From assembly GCA_934635225.1 (NCBI GenBank), contig CAKTYZ010000020.1, positions 1 to 61,499 on the forward strand: DNA of 61,499 nt. The letters run 5' to 3'. A program made the translations under genes and the position numbers. Each line of letters opens with the position of its first letter. Position 1 is the stretch's first letter. This DNA is from an uncultured Kiritimatiellota bacterium. Lineage in GTDB: Bacteria > Verrucomicrobiota > Kiritimatiellia > RFP12 > UBA1067. Below the pieces are notes generated by a model. It was not told the origin of the DNA. It searched no databases and worked only from the letters and a program-made list of their open reading frames with translations. Shown in pieces: positions 1-9,057 of the stretch.

Positions 1-26
1 GGCTTGTCTTTCTTCTTCTTCGATCC

Positions 27-73
27 CCATGGCCTTCCACTCTTCTTTGCTGACCCGTTAGATATTACCATTT
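27..73 (+). repeat. Interspersed element, copy A
   Basis: A pyrimidine-rich stretch ends in a 31-bp core (43-73) containing TTTGCTGACCC and GATATTACCATTT. The same core occurs at 32568-32598 with one mismatch and, inverted, at 61095-61125. Copies A and C also share the preceding TGGCCTTCC block. This copy lies at the window edge and immediately upstream of the promoter of the first gene. Its function is unknown; it may be a relic end of a mobile element. Confidence 0.7.
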
Positions 74-125
74 CCCGATTTAGCCCAAGCCGCTGTCCGT
101 ATTGCAATAACTCGCGAGAATTTGC

Positions 126-131
126 TATACT
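126..131 (+). promoter_or_regulatory. Extended -10 promoter of the GH109-type gene
   Basis: TATACT is preceded by TGC, giving a TGn-extended -10. An AAGGAG ribosome-binding site at 152-157 precedes the ATG at 164, so this transcript has a conventional leader of about 26 nt. Confidence 0.55.
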
Positions 132-163
132 ACTTGAAACCTCATGCAAACAAGGAGAAACAC

Positions 164-1615
164 ATGAAGAGCAGCAGAAGGGACTTTCTCAAGGGCACGG
201 CTTGGATGGGCGCGGCGGCGCTTGCGGCGGGATGCCAATTGAACCGGTTTGGCTTTGGCGAAGGCGGCTTGATGCAGGATTACGCCTATCGCAAGCTGAT
301 GGGCAGAAAGGTGCGCGTCGGGTTCGTCGGCATCGGTGGTCGCGGCACGGGGGCCGTTCATCGCGTTGCGCAGATTCCGGGTTGTGAAGTCGTCGCGCTC
401 TGCGACAAGAACCCTGACCGCGTGACGGTGAACCTCAAATGGCTTGCGGACCACAAGCACCCGGTCATCCCGAAGAGCTATGTGGGTGATGAGGCGTACA
501 AGGACCTTTGCGATTTCGGCGACTGCGATGTCGTCTACTGTGCGACGCCGTGGCATCTGCATCAGCCGGTTGCGCTCCGTGCGCTCAATGGCGGCAAGGT
601 CGCCTTGGTCGAGGTGACGAGCGCTCTGACGACCGACGAGTGCTGGGAACTTGTCGAGGCTTCGGAGAAGTGGCAGATCCCCTGCATGCAGCTGGAGAAC
701 TGCGTCTATGGCGAGATCGAGCTTCTGGAGCTGAATTTGGCGCGTCTCGGGATGTTTGGCGAGATTAACCATGCGGAAGGCGCGTATATCCACGATTTGC
801 GCGCGATCATCCCTTCCGTCGGCAAGCACTACAACACCGAATGGGTTTGGCGTTACGGCGAGAACATGGTCCACAAAGGCAACCGTTATCCGACACACGG
901 GCTTGTGCCGATCTGCCAGACGATGGGCATCAATCGAGGTGACTGCTTCGATTACCTTGTCTCGCTGGAGAATGGCCCGCACAACGTCAACTACGAGTAT
1001 TTCAAGAAAGAGTTTCTGACGGACGCCGACCCGCGCAAGAAGGATCCGCCGGCGGAGATGGGCGACATGAACACGACGCTCATCAAAACGGTGAAAGGCA
1101 AGTCGATCATGGTGCAGCACGATGTCAGCTCGCCGCGCCCGTATTCGCGTGTCAATCTCATTTCGGGCACGAAGGGCATCGTCCGCGACTATCCGTTCCA
1201 GTGTGCGTTCGAGGAGAAGTGTTTCGATAATGGTGCGCATGCGTGGTTCGACGAGGCAAAGGCGGCGGCCGTTCGCGAGAAGTACATGCACCCGCTGTGG
1301 CGCGACGTCTCCGAGATGGCGAAGAAGGTCGGCGGGCATGGCGGCATGGACTTCATCATGGACTTGCGCTGGGCGTGGTGTCTGCAGAACGGCTTGCCGC
1401 TTGACATGGACGTCTACGACCTCGCGGCGACGAGCTGTCTTTGCGAACTCACCGAAACATCTGTGCGCAATGGCTCGAAGCCGGTCTCGATCCCCGACTT
1501 TACGCGCGGGAACTGGCGGAATGTCGCGCCATGGGGCATTGTCAACGTCGATCTCAAGAAGATGGGCCTCGACAAGAGCGCCGTCTCGAAGGACCGCGCG
1601 GCATTGAGCGTCTGA
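164..1615 (+). CDS. Tat-exported Gfo/Idh/MocA-fold protein, GH109-type glycosidase
   Basis: The 483-residue protein begins with a twin-arginine signal (SSRRDFLKG) followed by a hydrophobic stretch ending in AAGC, so it may be a Tat-exported lipoprotein. A Rossmann NAD-binding motif (GFVGIGGRGTGAV) lies at about residues 46-58. The central blocks LENCVYGE, GAYIHDLR, YPTHGL and RPYSR match the pattern of family GH109, NAD-dependent alpha-N-acetylgalactosaminidases that retain the oxidoreductase fold. GH109 members act on terminal GalNAc of glycans, consistent with a mucin-using lifestyle. The ATG at 164 is chosen over an upstream in-frame ATG at 122 because it follows AAGGAG and begins the Tat signal. 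A non-glycosidase oxidoreductase remains possible. Confidence 0.85.
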   Translation: MKSSRRDFLKGTAWMGAAALAAGCQLNRFGFGEGGLMQDYAYRKLMGRKVRVGFVGIGGRGTGAVHRVAQIPGCEVVALCDKNPDRVTVNLKWLADHKHPVIPKSYVGDEAYKDLCDFGDCDVVYCATPWHLHQPVALRALNGGKVALVEVTSALTTDECWELVEASEKWQIPCMQLENCVYGEIELLELNLARLGMFGEINHAEGAYIHDLRAIIPSVGKHYNTEWVWRYGENMVHKGNRYPTHGLVPICQTMGINRGDCFDYLVSLENGPHNVNYEYFKKEFLTDADPRKKDPPAEMGDMNTTLIKTVKGKSIMVQHDVSSPRPYSRVNLISGTKGIVRDYPFQCAFEEKCFDNGAHAWFDEAKAAAVREKYMHPLWRDVSEMAKKVGGHGGMDFIMDLRWAWCLQNGLPLDMDVYDLAATSCLCELTETSVRNGSKPVSIPDFTRGNWRNVAPWGIVNVDLKKMGLDKSAVSKDRAALSV

Positions 1616-1625
1616 TGGCCGTCGG

Positions 1626-2300
1626 ATGAGAATCGTTGTCACGGCAGGCCCGACGCGGGAATATCTGGACCCCGTCCGGTTTCTCTCGAACCCCTCGACG
1701 GGCAAGATGGGGTTCGCGTTGGCGGCTGAGGCGGCGCGGCGCGGCCATGCCGTCACGCTGATTGCCGGACCCGTCGTCTTGAAGACGCCGTCCGGCGTGC
1801 GGCGGGTGGATGTCGTTTCTGCGCGGGAGATGCTTGCGGCGGCCATGTCGGTCTTGGTCGAGCCGATGGGATGCGGACCGACGGCTTTTGTCTCGGCGGC
1901 GGCAGTCGCGGACTGGCGCCCGGCGCGTTGCGCATCCAGAAAACTCAAGAAAGGGCGGATGTTGCCCTTGCTGAGGCTCGTCCGAAACCCCGACATCCTG
2001 AAGACCTTGCGCAGGAAGCTGCGCTGTGCACGCCGATCGGACGTCTCGCTCGTGGGGTTCGCGGCGGAGACGAACGACGTTCTCGCGGAGGCGGCGCGCA
2101 AGTGCCGCGAGAAGGGGCTTTCGTTCATTGTCGCGAACGACGTGACGGAAAAGGGCTCGGGCTTTGGTACCGAGACGAATCGCGTCACGCTCGTCTTCCC
2201 GGACGGGACGCGGAAGGGCCTCCCCCTGATGACGAAGCGCCGCGTCGCCACCGCCCTTGTCCGCGAGATCGAACGCGTGTGCAGGTGCGTGGACAACTGA
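1626..2300 (+). CDS. coaB: Phosphopantothenate-cysteine ligase (stand-alone CoaB)
   Basis: The 224-residue protein matches the C-terminal half of bifunctional CoaBC. Visible motifs are VTAGPTREYLDPVRFLSN at the N terminus, the STGKMG nucleotide-binding segment, AAVADWRP, the lysine-rich LKKGRM and NPDIL. CoaB activates 4'-phosphopantothenate with a nucleotide and joins cysteine to it in coenzyme A synthesis in the cytoplasm. The decarboxylase half (CoaC) is absent and is not elsewhere in the window, so the pathway is probably split. The gene starts 10 nt after the GH109-type stop with no clear ribosome-binding site, suggesting co-transcription. Confidence 0.88.
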   Translation: MRIVVTAGPTREYLDPVRFLSNPSTGKMGFALAAEAARRGHAVTLIAGPVVLKTPSGVRRVDVVSAREMLAAAMSVLVEPMGCGPTAFVSAAAVADWRPARCASRKLKKGRMLPLLRLVRNPDILKTLRRKLRCARRSDVSLVGFAAETNDVLAEAARKCREKGLSFIVANDVTEKGSGFGTETNRVTLVFPDGTRKGLPLMTKRRVATALVREIERVCRCVDN

Positions 2301-2332
2301 CGCGTGAGCCGCCTGTCAGGCGGGAGATATGG

Positions 2333-2338
2333 TATAAT
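2333..2338 (+). promoter_or_regulatory. Extended -10 promoter of guaA
   Basis: TATAAT is preceded by TGG. A small inverted repeat (GCCGCCTGTCAGGCGG) lies just upstream at about 2309-2324 and may end the preceding transcript or bind a regulator. The ATG at 2375 has a TAAGGAG ribosome-binding site at about 2361-2367. Confidence 0.55.
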
Positions 2339-2374
2339 ACGAAGAACAATCACCCCAATCTAAGGAGTTGAGCA

Positions 2375-3382
2375 ATGAATCAGGCAGAGAAAGAACGTCT
2401 CGCCCGCGTCGGCAAGACCTTCAACGCGAAGAGGTACATCAAGGAGGAAATCGAGGCCATTCGACGGCAGGTCGGCGACAAGAAGGTGCTGTTGGCCATG
2501 TCGGGCGGCGTTGATTCCAGCGTCTGCGCCGTTCTCCTGCAGAAGGCCATTGGCAAGCAGCTCGTCTGCGTGTTCGTCGATCATGGCTGCATGCGTCTGA
2601 ACGAGGCGAAGGAAGTCAAGCGGGTCTTTAAGGGCAAGTTCGGCATCAACCTGATTGCGCTCGACTGCGAGAAGCGTTTCTTGGAGAAAGCGAAAGGCGT
2701 CACCGACCCCGAGACGAAGCGCAAGATCATCGGCGGCGAGTTCGTCAGCGTCTTTGCCGATACGGCGCGCGAGCTCAAGGCGAAGATGGGGAACATCGAC
2801 TTCCTCGGACAGGGCACGATTTATCCCGACATCATCGAGTCGGGCGTGGGCGGACACAAGGCCGTGAAGGCGCACCACAACGTGGGCGGGCTTCCGAAGG
2901 ACATCATCTTCAAGGGCCTTGTCGAGCCGGTGAAGTACCTCTACAAGGACGAGGTTCGCAAGGTCGGCAAGCTTCTCGGGATTCCCGAGGAAATGGTCAT
3001 GCGCCAGCCGTTCCCCGGACCTGGTCTTGCCGTCCGTTGCATCGGTGAGCTCACGAAGGAGAAGCTCGACATCCTGCGTCAGGCGGACTTTATCTTCCGC
3101 GACGAGATGGCGAAGGCGAAGCTCGACAAGAAGGCCCAGCAGTTCTTCGCGGTCATGACGAATGTGAAGTCCGTTGGCGTCAAGAACGGCGCACGCACAT
3201 TCGGTTACGTGATCGCCATCCGCGCGGTGTCGACGGCGCAATTTGTGAAAGCGGGCATCGTGGAGCTTCCGTTCAAGTTCGTCACGAGGGTCGCCGAGAA
3301 GATCGCGACCAAGGTGAAGGGCGCGAATCGTGTCGTCTGGGACATCACGCCGAAGCCCCCAGCCACGATCGAGTGGGAATAA
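2375..3382 (+). CDS. guaA: GMP synthase, ATP-pyrophosphatase/dimerisation subunit only
   Basis: The 335-residue protein covers the synthetase part of GuaA: a PP-loop SGGVDSS near residue 45, which binds ATP for adenylation of XMP, and a C-terminal dimerisation domain ending in KPPATIEWE. The family-typical FPGPGLAVR is present. Bacterial GuaA is normally about 510-530 residues because a class I glutamine amidotransferase domain is fused at the N terminus; that domain is missing here. Start and ribosome-binding site look intact, so this is not a truncation. It must use free ammonia or a separately encoded glutaminase, as in archaeal two-subunit GMP synthases. Confidence 0.92.
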   Translation: MNQAEKERLARVGKTFNAKRYIKEEIEAIRRQVGDKKVLLAMSGGVDSSVCAVLLQKAIGKQLVCVFVDHGCMRLNEAKEVKRVFKGKFGINLIALDCEKRFLEKAKGVTDPETKRKIIGGEFVSVFADTARELKAKMGNIDFLGQGTIYPDIIESGVGGHKAVKAHHNVGGLPKDIIFKGLVEPVKYLYKDEVRKVGKLLGIPEEMVMRQPFPGPGLAVRCIGELTKEKLDILRQADFIFRDEMAKAKLDKKAQQFFAVMTNVKSVGVKNGARTFGYVIAIRAVSTAQFVKAGIVELPFKFVTRVAEKIATKVKGANRVVWDITPKPPATIEWE

Positions 3383-3418
3383 TCTCATCCTCTTTCCAAT
3401 CAAAAGGAGAAGTCAATC

Positions 3419-4666
3419 ATGATACAGACAACGAGGCGTAATTTCTTCAAGAGCGCGGCTGCCGTCGCTGCAGTCGGCGGGTTTGCCGCGCAGGACGCGC
3501 TGGCGCATGCCGCCAAGCCGAAGCCCAACAACAACCAGATTTGGCTTATGACGAGCGCTTTTGCGAAAGATCCGGACTTCGAGTCCGTTGTGAAGCGCGC
3601 GAAGTCGGTCGGCGCGCAAGGGCTCGAGCTCTGCGTCTTCCGCCGTGACACGGATCGTCAGGATCACATCGCGACGCACCTCGACTACGACAATTTCACG
3701 CCGGCGCGTGCGCGGCAGGTGATTGACGTCTGCAACCGTGAGAATCTCCGCATCTCCGTCGGTGCCTACGACAACCTCATCGGAGGCAATCCCGAGCTTC
3801 AGGTCGTTAACCAGAATCATGTCCTCAAGCTTATCCGCATCGCGGCGATGCTGGGCGGCGACGCGAATGATGTCGTCTGCGGCACGTTCGTCGGGTATGA
3901 TCACGTCCTTGGGCGTCAAGACGGCGGCTTTGAGAAGAATCTCGTGAAGTTCAAGAAGGTCTTCCAGCCTATCCTCAATTACGCGAAGTCGTTGGGCGTG
4001 ACAGTCTGCGTCGAGAACTGCCCGATGGAAGGGTGGCTGCCCGTCACCGCGCCGGACGCCTACAACAACTTGCCGGGCTGCCTCGCGGCGCGCAAGCTCA
4101 TGTATGCGATCTTGGATGACGACAGTGCGCTTCAGGAGACGTATGACCCGTCTCACGACGTTTGGCAGCATATCGATCCGACGGATGTCGTCAATGCCAT
4201 GGACTTCAAGAAGCTTCGTCGCATCCACATCAAGGGCACGCGCAACTTCGTCAACGACGCGGAAGCCGTGCATTGGGGGCGTCTCTATCCCCAGCAGTCC
4301 GTGAACGCCGCGCTTGCGGCAAAGGCGGGCGTGCCGCTTCCGGGCGGCGAATGGGATCGCCTCAGCTATGAGCCGCGCCTTCCCGGGTTCGGCGGGAACG
4401 ACTCGTGCGACTGGACGAAGTTTCTTGAGAACCTCATGGCCAAGGGCTATGCGCGTCCGTTCGTCATTGAGAACGAGGGCTTCAATTCCTCGCACACCGG
4501 CAATATGGGCGCGACAATTCAGGGTTTCAGGGCGACGATCCTCAATACCGCGCCAGTTGTCTGGCCGCTTGGGCCAGATGGCTATGCGTTCGACGCGAAG
4601 GCGTTGAAGCCGATGACGAATCCGGGCATCGACCCGAAGGTCGTCACGATGAAGGATCTTGCCTGA
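3419..4666 (+). CDS. Tat-exported sugar phosphate isomerase/epimerase-like TIM barrel
   Basis: The 415-residue protein starts with TTRRNFFKSAAAVAAVGG, a twin-arginine signal, so it should act outside the cytoplasm. The mature part has the feel of the AP endonuclease family 2/xylose isomerase-like TIM barrel: an early ARQVIDVCNRENLRISVGAYD strand-helix, CVENCPMEG mid-protein, and late acidic/His positions in DPSHDV and RIHIKGT. These residues usually bind a divalent metal and a sugar. The substrate cannot be told. An AAAGGAG ribosome-binding site precedes the ATG. The next gene, hydF, starts three bases after the stop. Confidence 0.75.
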   Translation: MIQTTRRNFFKSAAAVAAVGGFAAQDALAHAAKPKPNNNQIWLMTSAFAKDPDFESVVKRAKSVGAQGLELCVFRRDTDRQDHIATHLDYDNFTPARARQVIDVCNRENLRISVGAYDNLIGGNPELQVVNQNHVLKLIRIAAMLGGDANDVVCGTFVGYDHVLGRQDGGFEKNLVKFKKVFQPILNYAKSLGVTVCVENCPMEGWLPVTAPDAYNNLPGCLAARKLMYAILDDDSALQETYDPSHDVWQHIDPTDVVNAMDFKKLRRIHIKGTRNFVNDAEAVHWGRLYPQQSVNAALAAKAGVPLPGGEWDRLSYEPRLPGFGGNDSCDWTKFLENLMAKGYARPFVIENEGFNSSHTGNMGATIQGFRATILNTAPVVWPLGPDGYAFDAKALKPMTNPGIDPKVVTMKDLA

Positions 4667-4668
4667 TT

Positions 4669-5883
4669 GTGAGCGGTTTGAACGAGACGCCGCGTGCAAA
4701 CCGCATCCATGTCGCATTCTTCGGCCTGAGGAACGCGGGGAAGTCCACTCTGGTCAACGCATTCACCGGGCAGGACATCGCCATTGTGAGCGAGGTGCCC
4801 GGAACGACGACGGATCCCGTCTCGAAAGCGATGGAGATCTTGCCGCTTGGGCCTTGCCTTGTCACCGATACCGCTGGCTTGGACGATGTCGGTGACTTGG
4901 GCACGATGCGCGTCCAGAAGACGCTGGACGTCCTTGCGACGACCGACATCGCGGTTTGGGTCACGGCATCTGCCGTCGGCGCGTCTGACGAAATCCCTTC
5001 GGACTTCCGAAAGGCGTGTGCCGCGCGCGCGACGGCCTGTCTCGTCTATCGGCGTGGCGACTCTGTCGAAGACCTGAAACGGAAGATTGCGGCTGTTCGT
5101 CTGGTCGATGATTCGCCTGGCCTCCTGGACGGGGTTGTGGAGACGGGCGACCGCGTTGTCTGCGTCTGTCCGATTGACGAATCCGCACCGAAAGGGCGTC
5201 TGATCTTGCCGCAGGTTCAGGTTATCCGCGACTGCCTTGACCGTCATGTGGCCTGTTGCGTCTGCCAGCCGTCGGAACTCGCGGATTGTCTGGCGACGGC
5301 GTCCGCCGTGCCGTCGATGAAGACGGTTGTCATTACGGACTCGCAGGCGTTCGCGGTCGTTGATGCGGCGGTGCGCACCGCGCGGCCGTCATTCGCGGCA
5401 CCGCTCGTCTTGACGTCGTTCTCGATTCTCTATGCGCGGCAAAAAGGCGATCTGCCGGTCTATCTGAAGGGACTTTCAGCTGTCGCGAACCTTCCGGATG
5501 GAGCGACGGTGTTGGTTGCGGAAGGCTGTACGCACCATCGGCAGTGCAATGACATCGGAACGACGAAGATCCCAAAGGCCCTTGCGAGACTTTCGGGCAG
5601 GAATCTGGACTTTGTCTTCTCAAGCGGGAATGCTTTCTCGCTTGAGCGGACAGACGGGAAACGCATTGCTTTGGTCGTCCATTGCGGAGGCTGTATGCTG
5701 ACGCGGCGTGAAGTGATGCGGCGAATTGACGCGTGCCGCGCGGCGGGCATTCCCATCGTGAACTATGGGATTCTCCTCGCGGCGGCGAATGGCCTCGGCC
5801 TGTGTGAAACGGCCTTTGCCAGACTTAAGTCTTGTTCTACTTTAGCCGATACTCCGTCATTGTCTGGCCGTAGCGGCGCTTGA
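4669..5883 (+). CDS. hydF: [FeFe]-hydrogenase H-cluster maturation GTPase HydF
   Basis: The protein is 404 residues, the usual HydF length, reading from GTG. The N-terminal GTPase domain shows the P-loop GLRNAGKST (about residues 19-27), PGTTTDP in switch I and DTAGLDD in G3. The C-terminal part carries the HydF iron-sulfur ligands: a C-x-H pair in EGCTHH and, about 50 residues later, HCGGC. HydF is the scaffold on which HydE and HydG products build the 2Fe subcluster before transfer to the hydrogenase. HydE, HydG and HydA are not in this window. The last 47 nt overlap the convergent 3' end of the XylR-type regulator gene. No ribosome-binding site is obvious, so it may be translated by coupling to the gene before it. 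Confidence 0.9.
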   Translation: MSGLNETPRANRIHVAFFGLRNAGKSTLVNAFTGQDIAIVSEVPGTTTDPVSKAMEILPLGPCLVTDTAGLDDVGDLGTMRVQKTLDVLATTDIAVWVTASAVGASDEIPSDFRKACAARATACLVYRRGDSVEDLKRKIAAVRLVDDSPGLLDGVVETGDRVVCVCPIDESAPKGRLILPQVQVIRDCLDRHVACCVCQPSELADCLATASAVPSMKTVVITDSQAFAVVDAAVRTARPSFAAPLVLTSFSILYARQKGDLPVYLKGLSAVANLPDGATVLVAEGCTHHRQCNDIGTTKIPKALARLSGRNLDFVFSSGNAFSLERTDGKRIALVVHCGGCMLTRREVMRRIDACRAAGIPIVNYGILLAAANGLGLCETAFARLKSCSTLADTPSLSGRSGA

Positions 5884-6997
5884 AGAGCGTCATCAGGTGT
5901 GACGGCGAACGGAATCCGCAGAAGCGGCTGATGTCGCCAATCGGCGTTCGCGTTTCCCTCAGTAGCTTCATGACTTGCGCGAGGCGCGCGTCTTGGATGA
6001 AGTCGAGGATGGTGCGTCCTGTGGCATCGTGGAAGTTCTGTTCCAGTAGGCGTCGCGAGACGCGGACGGCGGCGGCGACTTCGGGGATGCCGATGCCGGC
6101 GGTAGCGTGTTTGCGAATGAATTCGCAGGCCTCGGCGACACGTCGGGCAGAACCGTTTATGTCCATTGTCGACAGTCGCTCGATGACGCCTGTGACGCCG
6201 AATGTCAGCTTGGCGATGCGGGACGTGCGCTTTTGCTTCCCGTTTGCGGCTGAGGCTATGAAACGCGCTGCCTCCCATCCGCCCGCCTCAAAATTGGGCG
6301 CAATGGAGGACAGGGACGGGGAGGAATGCTCGCAAATGTAGAGTTCGTTATCCACTCCCAGGACCTGGACCTGTTCGGGCAGGTCAATTCCGTGTTGGTG
6401 GCATACATCCAAAACGCGTTTGGCCAGTTCGTCATAAGCGGCCCAGATGCCGCAAGGCTTGGGGAGCGCACGGAGCCAGTGCGCGAGTTCCGCCTTCCGC
6501 ATCTGCAGAGAGGCGTTGTTCGTAGGCGTGAACACGTGCAGCCTAAAGCCCCTGTCTTTAAGCGCTGCGCGAAAGAAACGCTTACGCGCTTCGCTCCACC
6601 ACGTCGGCTTCGGCGGCGCGACAAAGGCAAAGTTGGAAAGCCTCTTGCACAGAAAGTGCTCCACGGCCGCGAGCGCAATGGCGCGTTCGTCTGAGCGCAA
6701 GGTCGCGACAATCTTGCGGCTGTCGCGGAAGGGCGGGACATTGACGTAAACAACGATTCGCGGACATATTGCCGCAAAATCCTTGGCAGAGACATTTCGG
6801 TAACTCCCATCTATGATGAGCGCATCGACTGACCCGTCCAAGAAGTCAAGCAATGTGCAGTCGGAAGGATGCGCTTCTGCGAGCTGAACCTCCCATTCGG
6901 AATGCATCGCGACAAAACGCATGATGCCGCCGATCATGCGCCGTGAGGCGGTGTGGCGGACATCAAGACAGACAAGCATATTCTTCGGGCTGGACAT
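5837..6997 (-). CDS. XylR-type AraC-family transcriptional regulator
   Basis: The 386-residue protein has an N-terminal periplasmic-binding-protein-like sensor (about 1-270; for example VLGVDNELYICEHSSPSLSSI near 215-235) and a C-terminal AraC DNA-binding domain with two helix-turn-helix units (about 290-386), including IGDISRFCGFRSPSHLMTLFKRRYGQT. This is the arrangement of XylR, which senses a sugar and activates catabolic genes. It diverges from the GH36-like gene and probably controls the carbohydrate locus to its right. The start is the ATG at 6997, which lies 8 nt from an extended -10 with no Shine-Dalgarno, suggesting a leaderless mRNA. The ligand is unknown. Confidence 0.88.
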   Translation of the reverse strand: MSSPKNMLVCLDVRHTASRRMIGGIMRFVAMHSEWEVQLAEAHPSDCTLLDFLDGSVDALIIDGSYRNVSAKDFAAICPRIVVYVNVPPFRDSRKIVATLRSDERAIALAAVEHFLCKRLSNFAFVAPPKPTWWSEARKRFFRAALKDRGFRLHVFTPTNNASLQMRKAELAHWLRALPKPCGIWAAYDELAKRVLDVCHQHGIDLPEQVQVLGVDNELYICEHSSPSLSSIAPNFEAGGWEAARFIASAANGKQKRTSRIAKLTFGVTGVIERLSTMDINGSARRVAEACEFIRKHATAGIGIPEVAAAVRVSRRLLEQNFHDATGRTILDFIQDARLAQVMKLLRETRTPIGDISRFCGFRSPSHLMTLFKRRYGQTMTEYRLK

Positions 6998-7005
6998 ATG
7001 CGGCT

Positions 7006-7011
7006 ATTATA
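7006..7011 (-). promoter_or_regulatory. Extended -10 promoter of the XylR-type gene (leaderless layout)
   Basis: On the minus strand TATAAT is preceded by TGC, and only 8 nt separate it from the ATG at 6997. A start site 6-8 nt downstream would place the ATG at or next to +1. Confidence 0.6.
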
Positions 7012-7098
7012 GCAGAATCCGCGCCCTTGCGGAACTGGGCACTGGCGGCTACCGCAAAATATGAGCGCGCCGTGCGTAAAAGAGAAGACTGAATTTGG

Positions 7099-7104
7099 TA
7101 TAAT
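7099..7104 (+). promoter_or_regulatory. Extended -10 promoter of the GH36-like gene (leaderless layout)
   Basis: TGGTATAAT is followed by 7 nt and then the ATG at 7112. No Shine-Dalgarno can fit. The 114-nt region between the two divergent starts should hold the regulator's operators, but no clear inverted repeat was found. Confidence 0.6.
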
Positions 7105-7111
7105 AATTACG

Positions 7112-9010
7112 ATGCTTGACAAGTTTCCCATAAGAAAGGTTCTCGTTGCCGTGGTTGCGTCGGCTGCCCCTGTCGTGGTGAATGTCGCGACAGCGACGGA
7201 CATGGAGCACAAAATGAAGGTCGTAAAGTCGTTTACGACCGCGCTTGGCGCACGGGGCGATATCGTCTGCGATGCGCCTGGCGGCTGGAACTTTGACGTG
7301 TCGTGCGACACGGACAACGGGCGTGATGCCGTCACGGTGCACCTTTCCTCGACGCAAGAGGCGTTGCCGCCGCATTTTGGCGTCTTTCTCATCACGTCTG
7401 GCGCGGGTGTCCAGAACGTCTGGATCAATGACCATGAGAAGGACGGCTTCCATCTTCGCCCAAAGCTTTGGTGCGGGTGGTGCCTCAACTCTTCCGCCCT
7501 TGCGCAGAATACGCCTCTTGCCGTCGGCTTCAACTCGCAGGGGGTTGCGCCTGTCGCCATGGCCTGTTCGGAAGCCTTTGAGCGGACGAAGTGGGGGCTG
7601 TATGCGGATGACCGGACCTGCGAACTGACGGCGCGGTTCGAGTTCTTCGAGAAGCCCGTACGCACGATGAAGGCGTATTCCGCGACGATGCTGCTTGACC
7701 GCCGCGGCCGTGCGTTCCCGGACACTGTGCGCGACTGCACGGACTGGATTGTCCGCGTCAATGGTCTGGTGCCGGCGCAGGTTCCAGAAGCCGCATTTGA
7801 CCCGCTTTACTCGACCTGGTATGCCTATCTGCAGGACGTCTCGGCCGATGTCCTTGAAAAGGAAGCCGTTCTCGCCGCCTCGCTGGGCATGAAGACGATG
7901 ATTCTGGATGACGGCTGGCAGAAGGTCGACAGTGCGACGTTCTATTCCGCCACGGGCGACTGGATGCCGGCTGCCTCGCGCTTCCCCGACATCAGGGCGC
8001 ATGTCGCGAAGGTGCACGCCGCCGGACTCAGGTACATGGTCTGGCTGTCGGTTCCGTTCGTCGGCGATGAGTCAAGGGCATGGGAGCAGTTCAAGGGCAA
8101 GTGCCTGTCGGTGAGCGGCTCGGCGTCTCCCGGGCGTCTTGGGGTGCTTGATCCGCGGTTTCCCGAAGTGCGCGAGTATCTAATCCGAACCTATGAGCGG
8201 ATCGTCGGCGACTGGGGGTTTGACGGGCTGAAGCTCGACTTTATCGACATGTTCCGTTTTTCGGGCGAAGATCCGGCGGTTGCGGACGGTTATGCCGGGC
8301 GCGACATCCGTTCGCTGCCTGCGGCGGTCGATCGCCTGATGAAGGACGTCCGCGCGCGTTTGCAGAAGATCAAGCCGGACGTGCTGATCGAGTTCCGGCA
8401 GAGCTATATGGGTCCGGCCATTCTTCAATATGGCGACATGATGCGTGCGGCGGACTGCCCGGCCGACCCCTGCGCGAACCGAAAGCGCATCTGCGATCTG
8501 CGCCTGACGTCCGGGACGATGGCGGTGCATTCTGACATGCTGGTCTGGTCGCCGGACGAAACGCCCGAGGGGGCGGCGCTGCCAATCTTGAATGCGCTTT
8601 ATTCGACAATCCAGTATTCCATGGTCCTTGCGAACGTCCGCCCGGATCACGGGCGGGTCATTCGGCGCTGGCTGAAGTTTTCGCAGGATCACCGCGAGGC
8701 GTTGCTGAAGGGAACTTTTACGCCGCATCATCCCGAAAACGGTTACACATGGGTCACGGGCGAGAGCGCGAAGGAACGCGTGGTGACGGCCTATTCGAAG
8801 TCTACCGTCGTTGACTGCGGGCCTGCGGACAAGACAGTCCTTGTCGTAAACGCGACGGGCGGGCGTGGCGTTGTCGTCGAGCTGGCGGCGGAACCGAAGG
8901 CGGCACGGGCGTTTGACGTGTTTGGAGCGGAAGTTCCCTTCGTCTACCCTGCGTCGGGCCTTTCCCGTGCCGACATTCCCGTCGGCGGACATCTTGAACT
9001 TGTCTGGTGA
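7112..9010 (+). CDS. Secreted GH36-like alpha-galactosidase/raffinose-synthase-type hydrolase
   Basis: The 632-residue protein begins with a signal peptide (about 1-28, ending AATA-like). The barrel shows the GH36/GH27 signature: STWYAYLQD, MILDDGWQK with the paired Asp, a KLDF nucleophile motif in GFDGLKLDFIDMF (about residue 377) and RAADCPADP as likely acid/base region (about 450). Such enzymes release alpha-galactose or related terminal sugars from oligosaccharides or glycoconjugates. The ATG at 7112 is chosen because it begins the signal peptide; an upstream in-frame ATG at 7061 would put the promoter inside the gene. It is the first gene of the locus divergent from the regulator. Confidence 0.85.
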   Translation: MLDKFPIRKVLVAVVASAAPVVVNVATATDMEHKMKVVKSFTTALGARGDIVCDAPGGWNFDVSCDTDNGRDAVTVHLSSTQEALPPHFGVFLITSGAGVQNVWINDHEKDGFHLRPKLWCGWCLNSSALAQNTPLAVGFNSQGVAPVAMACSEAFERTKWGLYADDRTCELTARFEFFEKPVRTMKAYSATMLLDRRGRAFPDTVRDCTDWIVRVNGLVPAQVPEAAFDPLYSTWYAYLQDVSADVLEKEAVLAASLGMKTMILDDGWQKVDSATFYSATGDWMPAASRFPDIRAHVAKVHAAGLRYMVWLSVPFVGDESRAWEQFKGKCLSVSGSASPGRLGVLDPRFPEVREYLIRTYERIVGDWGFDGLKLDFIDMFRFSGEDPAVADGYAGRDIRSLPAAVDRLMKDVRARLQKIKPDVLIEFRQSYMGPAILQYGDMMRAADCPADPCANRKRICDLRLTSGTMAVHSDMLVWSPDETPEGAALPILNALYSTIQYSMVLANVRPDHGRVIRRWLKFSQDHREALLKGTFTPHHPENGYTWVTGESAKERVVTAYSKSTVVDCGPADKTVLVVNATGGRGVVVELAAEPKAARAFDVFGAEVPFVYPASGLSRADIPVGGHLELVW

Positions 9011-9057
9011 ACCATGAAGGCAAACTACGCTAAGCGATAAACTACAGGAGTATCGAC

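Noticed and set aside
125..2353. Minus-strand open frame of 742 codons across two genes
   Set aside because: It spans two well-defined plus-strand genes and their junction and has shadow composition.
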